In this document: positions 23,202-31,483 of the stretch, in pieces
Numbering within the stretch: position 1 is the stretch's first letter
Layout: each line of letters opens with the position of its first letter
Assembly: GCA_903839085.1 (NCBI GenBank)
Contig: CAIMBE010000025.1
Span: 1 to 33,108 of the forward strand
DNA from: an uncultured beta proteobacterium
GTDB taxonomy: Bacteria > Pseudomonadota > Gammaproteobacteria > Burkholderiales > Burkholderiaceae_C
DNA: 33,108 bases
Direction of reading: 5' to 3'
Notes under the pieces: generated by a model
The model's database searches: none
What the model was told of the DNA's origin: nothing
The model's input: only the letters and a program-made list of their open reading frames with translations
Program-made: the position numbers and the translations under genes

Positions 23202-24043
23202 AATTCAATGCCGCGCAAGTCACGTCAAAAGCCTGGATGGCTGGCGTCTTTCTTTTTCTCTACCTTCCGATTCTGACCCTCATTGTGCTGAGCTTCAATG
23301 CCAGCCCGATGGTGACGAGCTGGGGCGGCTGGTCCCTGCGCTGGTACGCGGCCCTGGCACGCGATACCGAGATCATCAACGGTTTCAAGCTGTCGCTGGA
23401 GGTCGCGTTCCTGACTGCCTGCACCTCGGTTGTTCTGGGCACCCTGGCCGCGCTGGCCTTGACCCGCTTCAAGCGCTTTCCGGGGCGCACGCTGTTTGCC
23501 GGCATGGTGAACTCTCCCCTGGTGATGCCCGAGGTCATCATTGGCTTGTCCCTTTTGTTGATGCTGGTGTCGGTCCAGCGCGCCTTCGGTTTCCCAGAGC
23601 GCGGCCTGCTGACGATCTGGTTTGGCCACAGCCTGCTGGGCATGGCCTATGCCACTGTCGTCGTGCAGTCGCGACTGCAGGAGATGAGCCCCCAATTCGA
23701 GGAGGCGGCGCAGGATCTGGGTTGCCGCCCCTGGCAGGTTTTCTTTCTGGTCACCTTGCCGCTGATTTCGCAAGCCATCGGATCGGCCTGGCTCTTGACG
23801 TTTACGCTGTCGCTCGATGATGTGGTCCTGTCGGCGTTCCTCTCCGGGCCGGGCTCCACCACCATGCCGATCACGATTTTCAGCCGGGCCCGTCTTGGGC
23901 TCAGTCCCAGTGTCAATACGGTGGCGACCCTGACCGTGGCGGTGGTCAGTGTCGGGGTTGTGTTAGCGAGTGTCTGGCTTTCCCGCGCGCAGCGCCGGCG
24001 GGCGCAAGAGATGTCGGCAGCGTTCCGGGGCGCTGGCGCTTAG
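23198..24043 (+). CDS. potI: Polyamine ABC transporter permease PotI-type
   Basis: The 281-residue permease has the PotI/PotC opening VFLFLYLPILTLIVLSFNAS and the motif SPLVMPEVIIGLSLLLMLVS. The EAA loop is FEEAAQDLGCRPWQVFFLVT. The conserved SLDDVVLSAFLSGPGSTTMP follows; PotI and PotC proteins share it. The 4-bp overlap with potH shows co-translation. A gene for an outer-membrane protein follows after only 29 bp. Confidence 0.92.
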   Translation: MKFNAAQVTSKAWMAGVFLFLYLPILTLIVLSFNASPMVTSWGGWSLRWYAALARDTEIINGFKLSLEVAFLTACTSVVLGTLAALALTRFKRFPGRTLFAGMVNSPLVMPEVIIGLSLLLMLVSVQRAFGFPERGLLTIWFGHSLLGMAYATVVVQSRLQEMSPQFEEAAQDLGCRPWQVFFLVTLPLISQAIGSAWLLTFTLSLDDVVLSAFLSGPGSTTMPITIFSRARLGLSPSVNTVATLTVAVVSVGVVLASVWLSRAQRRRAQEMSAAFRGAGA

Positions 24044-24072
24044 GGCTTCAATTCAAATTTTTAGGAGTAAAA

Positions 24073-25464
24073 ATGAAAAACAAACTGTCTTTGCTGGCTG
24101 TGGCGGTTGCCACGGCATTTCCAATGATGCAGACCGCGCACGCGCAGACCAATGCCGAGTTGAAGCAGGAAATTGAACTGCTCAGGCAACAACTGCAAGT
24201 CCTCATGAAAAAAGTCGATTCAGTTTCTGCGGCGGTTCCCGACGCCGCTGCCGCGGTCGATCAGCAGGAATTCAACCGCGTCAAGATCAAGGCCGAATCG
24301 ACCGAGGATAATTTCGAGGCGGCCGGCCTGAAGGGCTTCAAGGTCAGCGGCATGATCGATCCGACCTACATCTACAGTCAGAACCAGGATCGGTCCGGCT
24401 TCATCTTCCTGAATAACTTCGATGCACGCGATGGCGAGTCGCCCTATGCCTTCGACAACGGCAATTTCGGCCAGGCCATGCTTGACATTCAGAAGGAAAC
24501 CGAGGGCGGCAACAAATGGCGTTTGACGCTGGCGCCGCACAAAGCAGCAAGCTCGGCCTACAACCTCGGCTCTATCGTGCACGAAGCTTCCGTTTCAATT
24601 CCTTTGATCGACGCCACGACACGGCTGATCGCCGGCCAGATACCGGACTGGTCAGGCTACGAGTATCTTCCCGCCAACCAGCAACCGCTGATCACCCACA
24701 ACATGCTGTTTGACTTCACCATTCCGAGCTTCTACAGCGGTGCCGGCATGGAAATCACGCGGGGGCAGTGGATTGCCAAATTCCTCGTCGGCAATATGAA
24801 CCAGGTGGCGCGCGCGTCCGGGGACAAGGATCCATCCATCAACTACCGGGTTGATTACAGCAAGGGTGAATTCAGCGGCTTCGGCTTTGCCGGCACCCAC
24901 ACTTTTGGCGCTAGTCCGCTGAACCTTTTTGAAGTCGATGGCTATTTCACGCGGGGTGACTGGACCTTCCAGGGGCAGGTTGGCGTTGGCCGTTGGAACG
25001 GTCAGGGGGCAGATCAGCTCAATGGGCCGACCGATGCGCAATGGTGGGGCCTGTCGGCGCTTGCGGGCTACAAGCTGACTCCGCGGCTGCAAGCGATAGC
25101 GCGAGCCGACTTCATCAACAACTCGAAGAACGGCGGCGGCGTCTTTGGCTATGCGAATGGTTCAGCGACCACGCTCGCCGATCCAATCGCCTACGATTCT
25201 CGCAATGGTTTTGGCGCGTCGCAACAGGATATCGCCGATTACAGGCTCGGGAATATCAGCGAGTTGACGGGCGCCAATCGCTACGCCTTATCACTGGGAC
25301 TGAACTACCTGGTCAATCCGACCACCACCTGGAAGCTCGAACTGCGCTACGATGGCGCGAACAAGGATGTGTTCCAGGACTACCGGAACGACCCGACCGG
25401 TGGCAACCTCGTCTTCAAGAACAACAACATTCTGCTGGGGACCGCCATCGTCGTGTCATTCTGA
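24073..25464 (+). CDS. DUF3138-type outer-membrane beta-barrel protein, candidate polyamine porin
   Basis: The 463-residue protein has a signal peptide (SLLAVAVATAFPMMQTAHA, cleavage before QTN) and a short N-terminal coiled coil (NAELKQEIELLRQQLQVLMK), as in trimeric porins that anchor to the cell wall. A long beta-rich region follows with alternating aromatic and polar residues, ending in a terminal Phe (TAIVVSF) as expected for barrels assembled by the Bam complex. I recognise the sequence as resembling the betaproteobacterial DUF3138 family. It sits 29 bp after potI and before a terminator, so it is probably the last gene of the importer transcript; passage of polyamines through the outer membrane is a reasonable but untested guess. 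AGGAGTAAAA precedes the ATG. Confidence 0.8.
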   Translation: MKNKLSLLAVAVATAFPMMQTAHAQTNAELKQEIELLRQQLQVLMKKVDSVSAAVPDAAAAVDQQEFNRVKIKAESTEDNFEAAGLKGFKVSGMIDPTYIYSQNQDRSGFIFLNNFDARDGESPYAFDNGNFGQAMLDIQKETEGGNKWRLTLAPHKAASSAYNLGSIVHEASVSIPLIDATTRLIAGQIPDWSGYEYLPANQQPLITHNMLFDFTIPSFYSGAGMEITRGQWIAKFLVGNMNQVARASGDKDPSINYRVDYSKGEFSGFGFAGTHTFGASPLNLFEVDGYFTRGDWTFQGQVGVGRWNGQGADQLNGPTDAQWWGLSALAGYKLTPRLQAIARADFINNSKNGGGVFGYANGSATTLADPIAYDSRNGFGASQQDIADYRLGNISELTGANRYALSLGLNYLVNPTTTWKLELRYDGANKDVFQDYRNDPTGGNLVFKNNNILLGTAIVVSF

Positions 25465-25508
25465 CGGAGCGGGGATGGACGGACCGCACCGGGCGGCTCC
25501 GGCCCGCG

Positions 25509-25540
25509 GGGCCGGCAGCCATGCCGGCCCGTTTCTTTTT
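25509..25540 (+). terminator. Intrinsic terminator after the porin gene
   Basis: GGGCCGGCA (25509-25517), a four-base loop and TGCCGGCCC (25522-25530) form a perfect 9-bp stem followed by GTTTCTTTTT. It ends the transporter-porin transcript and makes the puuC-gabT-glnT genes a separate or read-through unit. Confidence 0.88.
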
Positions 25541-25541
25541 G

Positions 25542-25569
25542 TGGCAGGTGCCGCTGCCATCCTGGCACC
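25542..25569. promoter_or_regulatory. Overlapping inverted repeats upstream of puuC
   Basis: TGGCAG (25542-25547) pairs with CTGCCA (25554-25559), and GGTGCC (25547-25552) pairs with GGCACC (25564-25569). These are mutually exclusive pairings between the terminator and the puuC start. They could be a regulator site or an attenuator-like RNA switch; in GC-rich DNA they may be chance. No clear ribosome binding site precedes puuC. Confidence 0.25.
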
Positions 25570-25596
25570 CCGGCGGCAGATCAATCAGGCATTCTT

Positions 25597-27084
25597 ATGA
25601 CACGCAAAGAAGCAGCACCCTTGCCAGAGTTTGACGGCCGCGCCCTCATCAACGGTCAGCGCGTGAGCGCCCTGAGCGGCCACACCTTTGACTGCATTTC
25701 ACCGGTCGACGGCCGACTGTTGACCCGCGTCGCCCGCTGCGCCGAGGCCGATGTCGATGCCGCCGTCGGGGCAGCGCGCAGCGCCTTTGAAGACTGCCGC
25801 TGGCGCGGCCTGGCACCGCTTCAGCGCAAGCGCATCATGCTTCGGTTTGCTGACCTGCTGCAGGCGCACGGCGATGAACTGGCGTTGACAGAAACCCTGG
25901 ACATGGGAAAACCGATCAAGTACGCGCGCGCTCTGGACGTCAACAGCGCCGCCAATTGCATCCGCTGGTACGGTGAAGCTGCCGACAAGGTCTACGATGA
26001 AATCGCGCCGACGCCCGCAACCGCCCTGGCCCTCATCACGCGCGAGCCGATGGGCGTGGTCGGCGTCATCGTGCCCTGGAATTACCCGATGATCATGGCC
26101 GCCTGGAAGATCGCGCCGGCGCTGGTGGTTGGCAATTCGGTGGTGCTCAAGCCGAGCGAGAAGTCGCCCCTGACGGCCCTGCGCATGGCTGAACTGGCGC
26201 TCGAGGCAGGCATCCCGCCCGGCGTCTTCAGTGTCGTGACCGGCTACGGCCCGGAGGCCGGCTCGCCGTTGGCGCTGCATATGGACGTCGATTGCATCGC
26301 CTTTACCGGCTCGACCCGGGTCGGCAAGCAGATTCATGTCATGGCGGGGCAGAGCAATATCAAGCGCGCCTGGACCGAACTCGGCGGCAAGTCGCCCAAC
26401 ATCGTGTTTGCCGATTGCCCGGATCTGGACAAGGCGGTCGAGGCCGCGGTCGGCAGCATATTCTTCAACCAGGGCGAGAGCTGCAATGCGCCTTCGCGCC
26501 TCTTTGTCGAGGCCGCCATCAAGGATCGCTTCCTTCAGAAAGCGCTGGCGCTGGTGCCGGCCTACGCGCCCGGCAATCCGCTGGACCCGGCCACCATCAT
26601 GGGCGCGATCGTCGACCAGACGCAGATGAATTCAGTGCTGCGCCACATCGAATGCGGGCACAAGGAGGGCGCGCGGCTGCTTTGCGGCGGTGAGCAGGCC
26701 TTGCGCGAGAGCGGCGGCTTCTATGTTCAGCCCACTGTTTTTGACGGGGTGCGCAACGACATGACGATCGCACGGGAAGAGATCTTCGGCCCGGTGCTCT
26801 CGGTGCTGTCCTTCACCGACGCGGCAGAGGTGGTGCGACAGGCCAACGAGTCGGTGTATGGCCTGCAGGCGGCGGTCTGGACGCGGGACATCAACAAGGC
26901 GCACGGCGTGGCCCGCGCCCTGCGCGCCGGAACGGTGCATGTGAACCAGTACGACGAAGACGATATTACGGTGCCCTTCGGCGGCTTCAAACAGAGCGGC
27001 GTCGGGCGCGACAAGTCGCTGCATGCCATGGACAAATACACTGAAACCAAGACCACCTGGATTCGAATCGACAGCCCGGTTTGA
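25597..27084 (+). CDS. puuC: Aldehyde dehydrogenase, gamma-glutamyl-gamma-aminobutyraldehyde dehydrogenase-like
   Basis: The 495-residue NAD(P)+-dependent aldehyde dehydrogenase has Asn162 in VPWNYPM, FTGSTRVGKQI, general-base Glu261 in ELGGKSPN and nucleophile Cys296 in FNQGESCNAPSR. The C-terminal part has EEIFGPVLSVLSF and PFGGFKQSGVGRDKS. The group resembles PuuC/KauB enzymes that oxidise gamma-glutamyl-gamma-aminobutyraldehyde or 4-aminobutyraldehyde. In this locus it would serve both the PuuB and the SpuC route. It is followed after 32 bp by gabT. The start lacks a good ribosome binding site, but the length is normal. Confidence 0.9.
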   Translation: MTRKEAAPLPEFDGRALINGQRVSALSGHTFDCISPVDGRLLTRVARCAEADVDAAVGAARSAFEDCRWRGLAPLQRKRIMLRFADLLQAHGDELALTETLDMGKPIKYARALDVNSAANCIRWYGEAADKVYDEIAPTPATALALITREPMGVVGVIVPWNYPMIMAAWKIAPALVVGNSVVLKPSEKSPLTALRMAELALEAGIPPGVFSVVTGYGPEAGSPLALHMDVDCIAFTGSTRVGKQIHVMAGQSNIKRAWTELGGKSPNIVFADCPDLDKAVEAAVGSIFFNQGESCNAPSRLFVEAAIKDRFLQKALALVPAYAPGNPLDPATIMGAIVDQTQMNSVLRHIECGHKEGARLLCGGEQALRESGGFYVQPTVFDGVRNDMTIAREEIFGPVLSVLSFTDAAEVVRQANESVYGLQAAVWTRDINKAHGVARALRAGTVHVNQYDEDDITVPFGGFKQSGVGRDKSLHAMDKYTETKTTWIRIDSPV

Positions 27085-27116
27085 AATGATGCGTCTGTAA
27101 CTCTGGAGAAATGACG

Positions 27117-28406
27117 ATGAACGCAGTGATGAAAATTGATGCCAAAGCTTCCAATGCCGAATGGCACAGCCGCCGCCTCGCAGCGACGCCGCGCGGCGTC
27201 GCGGTGATGGGCGACTTCTTCATCGACCATGCCAGGAACGCCGAGTTCTGGGACATCGAGGGTCGCCGCTTCATTGATTTCGCCGGCGGCATCGCGGTGC
27301 TCAACACCGGTCACTGCCATCCCAAGATCCAGGCCGCGATCGCGGCGCAGTTGCAGCGCTTTACGCACAGTTGCTACCAGGTTGTGCCGTACACCGAGTA
27401 CGTCTCGCTGGCCGAGCGCATCATCGCCATCGCGCCGATCGCCGGACCGAAGAAGATCGCATTCTTTTCGACCGGTGCCGAAGCGATCGAGAATGCAATC
27501 AAGATCGCCCGTTGCGCCACCGGGCGCGCGGGGGTCGTTTCCTTTGGCGGCGCATTTCACGGGCGCAGCCTGCTTGCGGTTTCCCTGACCGGCAAGGTGC
27601 AGCCCTACAAGGCAGGCTTCGGACCGTTTCCGGCGGAGATCTATCACGTCCCGTTCCCCGGCGAGGGTGCTTCGCTGGAGCAGACGCGCCATGCCATGGA
27701 GCAGTTGTTCAAGTGCGACATCGAACCATCGCGCGTCGCCGCCATCGTCTTTGAGCCGGTGCAGGGCGAGGGCGGTTTCAATGTCATCCAGAAAGAGGCG
27801 GTGACATGGCTGCGCGCACTCTGTGACCAGCATGGCATCGTCCTGATCGCCGATGAAGTGCAAACCGGCTTTGCGCGCACCGGAAAGATGTTTGCGCTCG
27901 AGCACTACGGTGTTTCGCCCGACCTGATGACGCTGGCCAAGAGCATGGCGGGAGGCACCACGCTTTCTGCCGTGGTCGGCAAGACATCGATCATGGATGC
28001 CCCCGCACCCGGCGGCCTGGGTGGCACCTACGCCGGCAACCCGCTGGCGATCGCCGCGGCGCACGCCGTGCTCGACATCATGCAGGAAGAAAATCTGGTC
28101 GATCGGGCCAACGTGCTGGGTGCGCGCCTGCTGGCACGCCTGAAAAAACTGAAGGCGACCAACCCGACCATCTCCGACGTGCGCGGCCTGGGCGCCATGA
28201 TCGCCTGCGAGTTCGTCAATCCGCAGACCGGTGCGCCCGATGCTGATCGCACCAGGCAGATCCAGCAGGCGGCGCTGAAGAAGGGCTTGCTGCTGCTGTC
28301 CTGCGGCGTCTACGCCAACGTGCTGCGCTTCCTGTTTCCATTGACCATCGAAGACGCTGTATTCGATGAAGCCCTGGGCATCATTGATGACGCCATCGCT
28401 GCCTGA
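27117..28406 (+). CDS. gabT: 4-aminobutyrate-2-oxoglutarate aminotransferase
   Basis: The 429-residue class III aminotransferase has the GabT pattern: GIAVLNTGHCHPKI, FFSTGAEAIENAIKIAR, FEPVQGEGGF, the cofactor Asp in IADEVQTGFARTG and the Schiff-base Lys275 in MTLAKSMAGGTTLSAVVG. Length and motifs match known GabT (about 426 residues). It converts GABA and 2-oxoglutarate to succinate semialdehyde and glutamate. ATG 27117 is preferred to the in-frame ATG at 27111 because GGAG lies eight bases before it but only two before the earlier codon. The second glutamine-synthetase-like gene follows after 8 bp. Confidence 0.92.
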   Translation: MNAVMKIDAKASNAEWHSRRLAATPRGVAVMGDFFIDHARNAEFWDIEGRRFIDFAGGIAVLNTGHCHPKIQAAIAAQLQRFTHSCYQVVPYTEYVSLAERIIAIAPIAGPKKIAFFSTGAEAIENAIKIARCATGRAGVVSFGGAFHGRSLLAVSLTGKVQPYKAGFGPFPAEIYHVPFPGEGASLEQTRHAMEQLFKCDIEPSRVAAIVFEPVQGEGGFNVIQKEAVTWLRALCDQHGIVLIADEVQTGFARTGKMFALEHYGVSPDLMTLAKSMAGGTTLSAVVGKTSIMDAPAPGGLGGTYAGNPLAIAAAHAVLDIMQEENLVDRANVLGARLLARLKKLKATNPTISDVRGLGAMIACEFVNPQTGAPDADRTRQIQQAALKKGLLLLSCGVYANVLRFLFPLTIEDAVFDEALGIIDDAIAA

Positions 28407-28414
28407 GGCTCACT

Positions 28415-29743
28415 ATGTCAATCGCATCGATCATTGAATCGCTGACGGCCCAAGGCATTCACAGCGTCTTGACCCAGTTCTGCGATATCCATGGCGTTGC
28501 GAAGGGCAAACTGGTCCCCCTGCGCTATTTGCAGGAGTGGGTCGAGGTCGGCGCCGGCTTTGCCGGTCCCAGCATTGCCGGGACCGGTCTGGGCCGTCAT
28601 GGCAAGCGCAGCGAATACTACGGTCGGGTCCAGATCGAGTCACTGCGCCCCTTGCCTTTCATGCCGGGCGTGGCGCACGCGGTTTGTGACGGCTTCGCCG
28701 GCGGCGAGCCGCTCTCGACCTGTTCGCGACAGTTGCTCAAGCGCCAGACGAAGCGCCTGGCCGAGCGTGGCTGGACCCTGTGGGTCGGGATCGAGCCCGA
28801 ATTTTTCCTGCTCAAGCAGGCCGAGAGTGGTCAGTGGCTGGGTGCTGACCGGCACGACCACCTGGGCAAGCCCTCCTATGACCTGAAGGCCATCCATCGC
28901 AACAGCGGCTTCCTAGAGGACATGCGCGCAAGCCTGACAGAACTGGGCTTTGACCTGCAGCAGATGGACCATGAGGACGCGCACGATCAGTATGAAATCA
29001 ACTACCGTTTTGACGATGCGCTCGCGGCGGCGGACCGCTACATGTTGTTCAAGATGACGGCCCACGCGGTGGCTCAAAAGCATGGCCTGACCTTCAGCTG
29101 CATGCCAAAACCCTTTGCCAGTGCGCCGGGCAGCGGCCTTCACTTTCATCTGAGCATCACCGATGCGCAGGGCGCGGCGCTTCTTGCCGACGCTGCCGAT
29201 CCCCTTCAACTGAGCGGGAGCGGGTACCAGTTTGTGGCTGGCTTGCTGCATCATGCCGACGCCCTGAGTGCCCTGTGCGCGCCGACCGTCAACAGTTACA
29301 AACGCCTTGCCGTGAGCAACAGCGCGTCCGGCACCACCTGGTCGCCGGTGTGGAAGGCCTTTGGCGACAACAACCGAACCTGTCTGGTGCGCACGGTCGC
29401 AGGTCGCGTTGAGTGGCGCCTGCCCGATCCCTCATGCAATGTGTACGCGGCGATCGCGGGCACGTTGGCGGCCGGACTCGACGGCATCGACAAGGCGCTG
29501 TTGCCACCGATGGCATGCCATGAGGATTTGTACGAACTGCAGTCCCGCGGTGCAGTCCTGCCGGCGCGACTGCCGTCTGATCTGGGCGCGGCTGTCGATG
29601 CCCTGGCTGCGGACGGGGTGTTGATCGCAGACCTTGGTGAGGCGTTCTGCAGCGAGTTCATCGGGCTCAAGAAACAGGAGTGGGACGAATACAGCCTTCA
29701 GGTGAGCGCGTGGGAAATGCGGCGTTACGCTGACGCGTTCTAG
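28415..29743 (+). CDS. Glutamine-synthetase-family enzyme of the GlnT/GmaS (type III) kind
   Basis: The 442-residue protein is a second glutamine-synthetase fold, clearly different from the PuuA-like one. It shows FCDIHGVAKGKLVPL, GAGFAGPSIAGTG, GIEPEFFLL, MDHEDAHDQYEINY, MPKPFASAPGSGLHFHLSI, PTVNSYKRLAV and GRVEWRLPDPSCNVYAAI. These strings fit the GlnT/gamma-glutamylmethylamide synthetase group. Members ligate glutamate to ammonia or to small amines. Its place 8 bp after gabT suggests an amine substrate from this locus, such as putrescine, a diamine or ethanolamine, but that is inference. N-methylglutamate pathway genes are not present, which argues against methylamine use. Confidence 0.85.
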   Translation: MSIASIIESLTAQGIHSVLTQFCDIHGVAKGKLVPLRYLQEWVEVGAGFAGPSIAGTGLGRHGKRSEYYGRVQIESLRPLPFMPGVAHAVCDGFAGGEPLSTCSRQLLKRQTKRLAERGWTLWVGIEPEFFLLKQAESGQWLGADRHDHLGKPSYDLKAIHRNSGFLEDMRASLTELGFDLQQMDHEDAHDQYEINYRFDDALAAADRYMLFKMTAHAVAQKHGLTFSCMPKPFASAPGSGLHFHLSITDAQGAALLADAADPLQLSGSGYQFVAGLLHHADALSALCAPTVNSYKRLAVSNSASGTTWSPVWKAFGDNNRTCLVRTVAGRVEWRLPDPSCNVYAAIAGTLAAGLDGIDKALLPPMACHEDLYELQSRGAVLPARLPSDLGAAVDALAADGVLIADLGEAFCSEFIGLKKQEWDEYSLQVSAWEMRRYADAF

Positions 29744-29865
29744 CGTTTCATTATGTGAAAACGTTTTTTCATTGACAAAAGTTGCCTATGCTGCAGCGCG
29801 GCAAATTTTATCAAATCAGAAAAAAGTATTTCATATTGTGAGTTGTGCTGCATAACGCATTGATT

Positions 29866-29894
29866 TTGTTGGTTTAAATTATGTCTTGTATAAG
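29866..29894 (+). promoter_or_regulatory. Candidate sigma-70 promoter of aceA
   Basis: TTGTTG (29866-29871), a 17-base spacer and TATAAG (29889-29894) match the consensus well. The predicted start near 29901 gives an untranslated leader of about 100 bases. The -10 lies inside the first operator palindrome. Confidence 0.6.
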
Positions 29895-29899
29895 ACATA
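29880..29899. promoter_or_regulatory. Operator palindrome 1 of aceA, TATGTCTTgtatAAGACATA
   Basis: This is a 20-bp palindrome with perfect 8-bp arms around gtat. It covers the candidate -10 box of aceA, so a bound protein should block RNA polymerase. The arm spacing is typical of small dimeric helix-turn-helix regulators such as GntR-type proteins; the actual regulator is not in the window. Confidence 0.75.
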
Positions 29900-29909
29900 A
29901 GATTCAATT

Positions 29910-29929
29910 TATGTCTTATACAAGACCTA
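29910..29929. promoter_or_regulatory. Operator palindrome 2 of aceA, TATGTCTTatacAAGACCTA
   Basis: This is a second copy of the same palindrome with one arm mismatch (CCT for CAT). Its centre is 30 bp from the first, about three helical turns, so two dimers would sit on the same face of the DNA. Its core atac is the reverse complement of gtat in site 1. It falls at about +10 to +29 of the predicted transcript. Confidence 0.75.
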
Positions 29930-30000
29930 AAATTACACCATCGGCACCGGACTGATCAGGTCCCAGTGCAGAGCGTTTCAACCAACCCAGGAGTTATTTC

Positions 30001-31320
30001 ATGCCCCAAACCCTCACCGAACAACTGAGCCGCGAACAGCAAATTGCAGCACTGGAAAAAGACTGGGCCACCAACCCGCGCTGGAAGGGAATCAAACGCG
30101 GTTACAGCGCCGCCGACGTGGTGCGTCTGCGCGGGTCCTTCCCGATCGAGCACACGCTGGCGCGCCGCGGCGCAGAAAAACTCTGGCATTTGCTCAATAC
30201 CGAGGCCTACGTCAATTGTCTGGGTGCGCTGACCGGAGGTCAGGCCATGCAGCAGGTCAAGGCCGGCGTCAAGGCGATCTACCTGTCGGGCTGGCAGGTC
30301 GCTGCCGACAACAACAACTCCGCGTCCATGTATCCGGACCAGTCGCTGTACACGGTGGACTCGGTGCCCAAGGTGGTGGAGCGCATCAACAATACGTTCC
30401 GCAGGGCCGATGAAATTCAGCATTCCAAGGGCATCGATGCCGGCGACGCGGGCTACATCGACAATTTCGCGCCGATTGTGGCCGACGCCGAAGCCGGTTT
30501 TGGCGGCGTGCTCAATGCGTTCGAATTGATGAAGAACATGATCAAGGCGGGCGCTGCGGGCGTGCATTGGGAAGACCAACTGGCTTCGGTCAAGAAGTGC
30601 GGCCATATGGGCGGCAAGGTGCTGGTGCCGACGGCAGAAGCCTGCCAGAAGCTGATTGCGGCGCGCATGGCGGCCGACGTCTGCGGCGTGCCCACTCTGG
30701 TGATCGCGCGCACCGATGCCGAAGCGGCCGACCTGCTGACCAGCGACTACGACGCCATCGACAAGCCGTTCCTGACGGGCGCCCGTACGGCCGAGGGTTT
30801 CTACAAGACACGCAAAGGCCTGGACCAGGCGATCGCTCGCTCCATTGCCTATGCCGACTACGCCGATCTGGTCTGGTGCGAGACCGGCACCCCCGACCTG
30901 GCCTTCGCGCGCAAGTTTGCCGAAGGCGTGCACAAGGTGCATCCGGGCAAGATGCTGGCCTACAACTGCTCGCCGTCGTTCAACTGGAAGAAGAATCTGG
31001 ACGATGCCACCATCGCCAAGTTCCAGAAGGAACTCGGCGCCATGGGCTACAAGTACCAGTTCATCACGCTGGCCGGTATTCACTCGATGTGGTTCCATAT
31101 GTTCGACCTGGCGCAGGACTACGTGCAACGCGGCATGACGGCCTATGTGGAGAGGTTGCAGGAGCCGGAATTCGCCGCACGCGACCGCGGCTACACCTTT
31201 GTCTCGCATCAGCAGGAAGTTGGCACCGGCTATTTTGACGAAGTGACGACCGCGATCCAGGGTGGCAAGTCCAGCGTCACGGCGCTGACCGGATCGACCG
31301 AAGAGGAGCAGTTTCACTGA
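30001..31320 (+). CDS. aceA: Isocitrate lyase
   Basis: The 439-residue protein is a canonical isocitrate lyase. It has [12 protein letters not shown], the metal-binding [12 protein letters not shown], the catalytic loop [13 protein letters not shown] with Cys200, [13 protein letters not shown] and NCSPSFNW. It splits isocitrate into succinate and glyoxylate in the glyoxylate shunt, used for growth on C2 units and fatty acids. AGGAG lies eight bases before the ATG. It appears monocistronic, with a terminator downstream, and controlled by the two upstream palindromes. The partner malate synthase is not in the window. Confidence 0.97.
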   Translation: MPQTLTEQLSREQQIAALEKDWATNPRWKGIKRGYSAADVVRLRGSFPIEHTLARRGAEKLWHLLNTEAYVNCLGALTGGQAMQQVKAGVKAIYLSGWQVAADNNNSASMYPDQSLYTVDSVPKVVERINNTFRRADEIQHSKGIDAGDAGYIDNFAPIVADAEAGFGGVLNAFELMKNMIKAGAAGVHWEDQLASVKKCGHMGGKVLVPTAEACQKLIAARMAADVCGVPTLVIARTDAEAADLLTSDYDAIDKPFLTGARTAEGFYKTRKGLDQAIARSIAYADYADLVWCETGTPDLAFARKFAEGVHKVHPGKMLAYNCSPSFNWKKNLDDATIAKFQKELGAMGYKYQFITLAGIHSMWFHMFDLAQDYVQRGMTAYVERLQEPEFAARDRGYTFVSHQQEVGTGYFDEVTTAIQGGKSSVTALTGSTEEEQFH

Positions 31321-31376
31321 TCTTCGCCGCTCACCTGGAGCAGCGTAAAATTGCGCCGCTCCGGCCTCAGCTTGTC

Positions 31377-31406
31377 AAAGCGCGGTTCGTCCGCGCTTTT
31401 TTGTTT
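31377..31406 (+). terminator. Intrinsic terminator after aceA
   Basis: AAAGCGCGG (31377-31385), loop ttcgt and CCGCGCTTT (31391-31399) form a 9-bp stem running into TTTTTTG. It lies 57 bp past the aceA stop and separates aceA from thrS. Confidence 0.88.
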
Positions 31407-31483
31407 TGCGGAGCCGCCTTGGCTTAGAACCCAGCGGTGCGATCGCTGAACTGGCGTTGTCCTTAACCGATTTTTTGCAGAAC

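Larger units (their letters stand above)
29744..30000. other. AT-rich intergenic region upstream of aceA
   Basis: This 257-bp gap has no gene and is much more AT-rich than the rest of the window. It holds a TGAAAAcgTTTTTTCA near-palindrome (29756-29771), a stretch of A/T runs (29800-29840) and, from 29860 on, the aceA promoter and two operators listed separately. No terminator for the preceding gene was found. Confidence 0.7.

Noticed and set aside
26727-28064. 445-residue open frame on the minus strand
   Set aside because: Antisense shadow across gabT and the end of puuC.
29956-31317. 453-residue open frame on the minus strand
   Set aside because: Antisense shadow of aceA.
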